A DNA stretch of 13,852 nt from Candidatus Bipolaricaulota bacterium (GTDB taxonomy: Bacteria; Bipolaricaulota; Bipolaricaulia; UBA7950; UBA9294), in contig JAUWOJ010000022.1 of assembly GCA_030612175.1 (NCBI GenBank), positions 1 through 13,852 on the forward strand, given 5' to 3'. This document shows positions 13,580 to 13,852 of the stretch, piece after piece. The translations under genes were made by a program, and so were the position numbers. The notes below the pieces were generated by a model, which saw only the letters and a list, made by a program, of their open reading frames with translations, made no database searches and was not told where the DNA came from. Every line of letters begins with the position of its first letter. The first letter of the stretch is position 1.

Positions 13580-13852
13580 ATGGCAGCAAAGATTAGACTG
13601 AAGAGGGGCGGCAGGAAAGGACAACCATCCTATCGAGTAGTTGTGCTTGATGGGCGCAAAGCACGTGATGCCAAGGTAGTTGCCGATTTGGGGCACTACG
13701 ATCCCAAGACGAATCCGGCAAGTGTTGAGATTGATTCAGAGGCTTCCCTGAAATGGCTTCTCGAAGGAGCCAAACCAACAAAAATTGTGCGCGATATATT
13801 CTCTAGGGCTGGCGTCATGACTGCCTGGAATGAGGCACGCCACGGCAAGAGC
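13580..13852 (+). CDS. rpsP: Small-subunit ribosomal protein S16 (3' end beyond window)
   Basis: S16 is a small 30S ribosomal protein that helps early assembly by binding 16S rRNA. Ninety-one codons are present with no stop before the edge. The N-terminus MAAKIRLKRGGRKGQPSYR matches the conserved S16 start, followed by DLGHYDPKTNPA (about 41-52) and the conserved helix WLLEGAKPT (about 63-71). Most S16 proteins are 75-90 aa, so this one already reaches the usual length and probably carries a C-terminal extension. A strong ribosome site GAGGTGA (13569-13575) lies 4 nt before the ATG. In many bacteria rpsP follows ffh and leads into a KH-domain gene, rimM, trmD and rplS, so those would be expected to the right. 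Confidence 0.95.
   Translation, partial: MAAKIRLKRGGRKGQPSYRVVVLDGRKARDAKVVADLGHYDPKTNPASVEIDSEASLKWLLEGAKPTKIVRDIFSRAGVMTAWNEARHGKS

Overview
The window is ordinary bacterial chromosome, densely packed with housekeeping genes. It looks close to 50% GC by eye. The combination of ffh-rpsP, accBC, pheT, tsaE and a CNNM/CBS membrane protein is bacterial. The large secreted M1-type protease with an outer-membrane-barrel-like tail hints at a cell with two membranes. The taxon cannot be fixed from the sequence alone. A deep-branching or candidate-phylum bacterium (Bipolaricaulota, for example) is a guess from gene content and from the simple heptamer repeat between genes.

Layout: positions 1-177 are a gene-poor left edge. 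A leftward ABC-F ATPase (178-2079) diverges from a rightward AmmeMemoRadiSam radical SAM gene, amrS (2185-3207). amrS runs tail to tail into, and overlaps by 11 bp, a leftward four-gene block that reads from 10127 down to 3197: CorC/HlyC-like membrane protein, M1-type metallopeptidase, pheT, tsaE. Spacing within the block is short (50 bp, 19 bp, then a 1-nt stop/start overlap), so it is probably one operon. A TATAAT-type promoter sits just before its first gene.

From the same divergent region, accB and accC read rightward with a 4-nt overlap. They encode the biotin carrier and biotin carboxylase of acetyl-CoA carboxylase. A clear promoter then precedes ffh (SRP GTPase), which is followed by a 202-bp gap holding eleven tandem 7-bp repeats. 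rpsP (ribosomal protein S16) is cut off by the right edge.

The genes mostly serve translation (PheT, TsaE, S16, probably the ABC-F protein), protein export (Ffh), fatty acid synthesis (AccB/AccC) and envelope functions (CorC-like protein, M1 protease). I found no CRISPR array, tRNA, rRNA, prophage or insertion sequence. The items most worth a second look are the M1 protease fused to a possible Omp85-like barrel and lacking a GxMEN motif, the phase-locked heptamer array, and promoter elements placed so close to start codons that some transcripts may be nearly leaderless.
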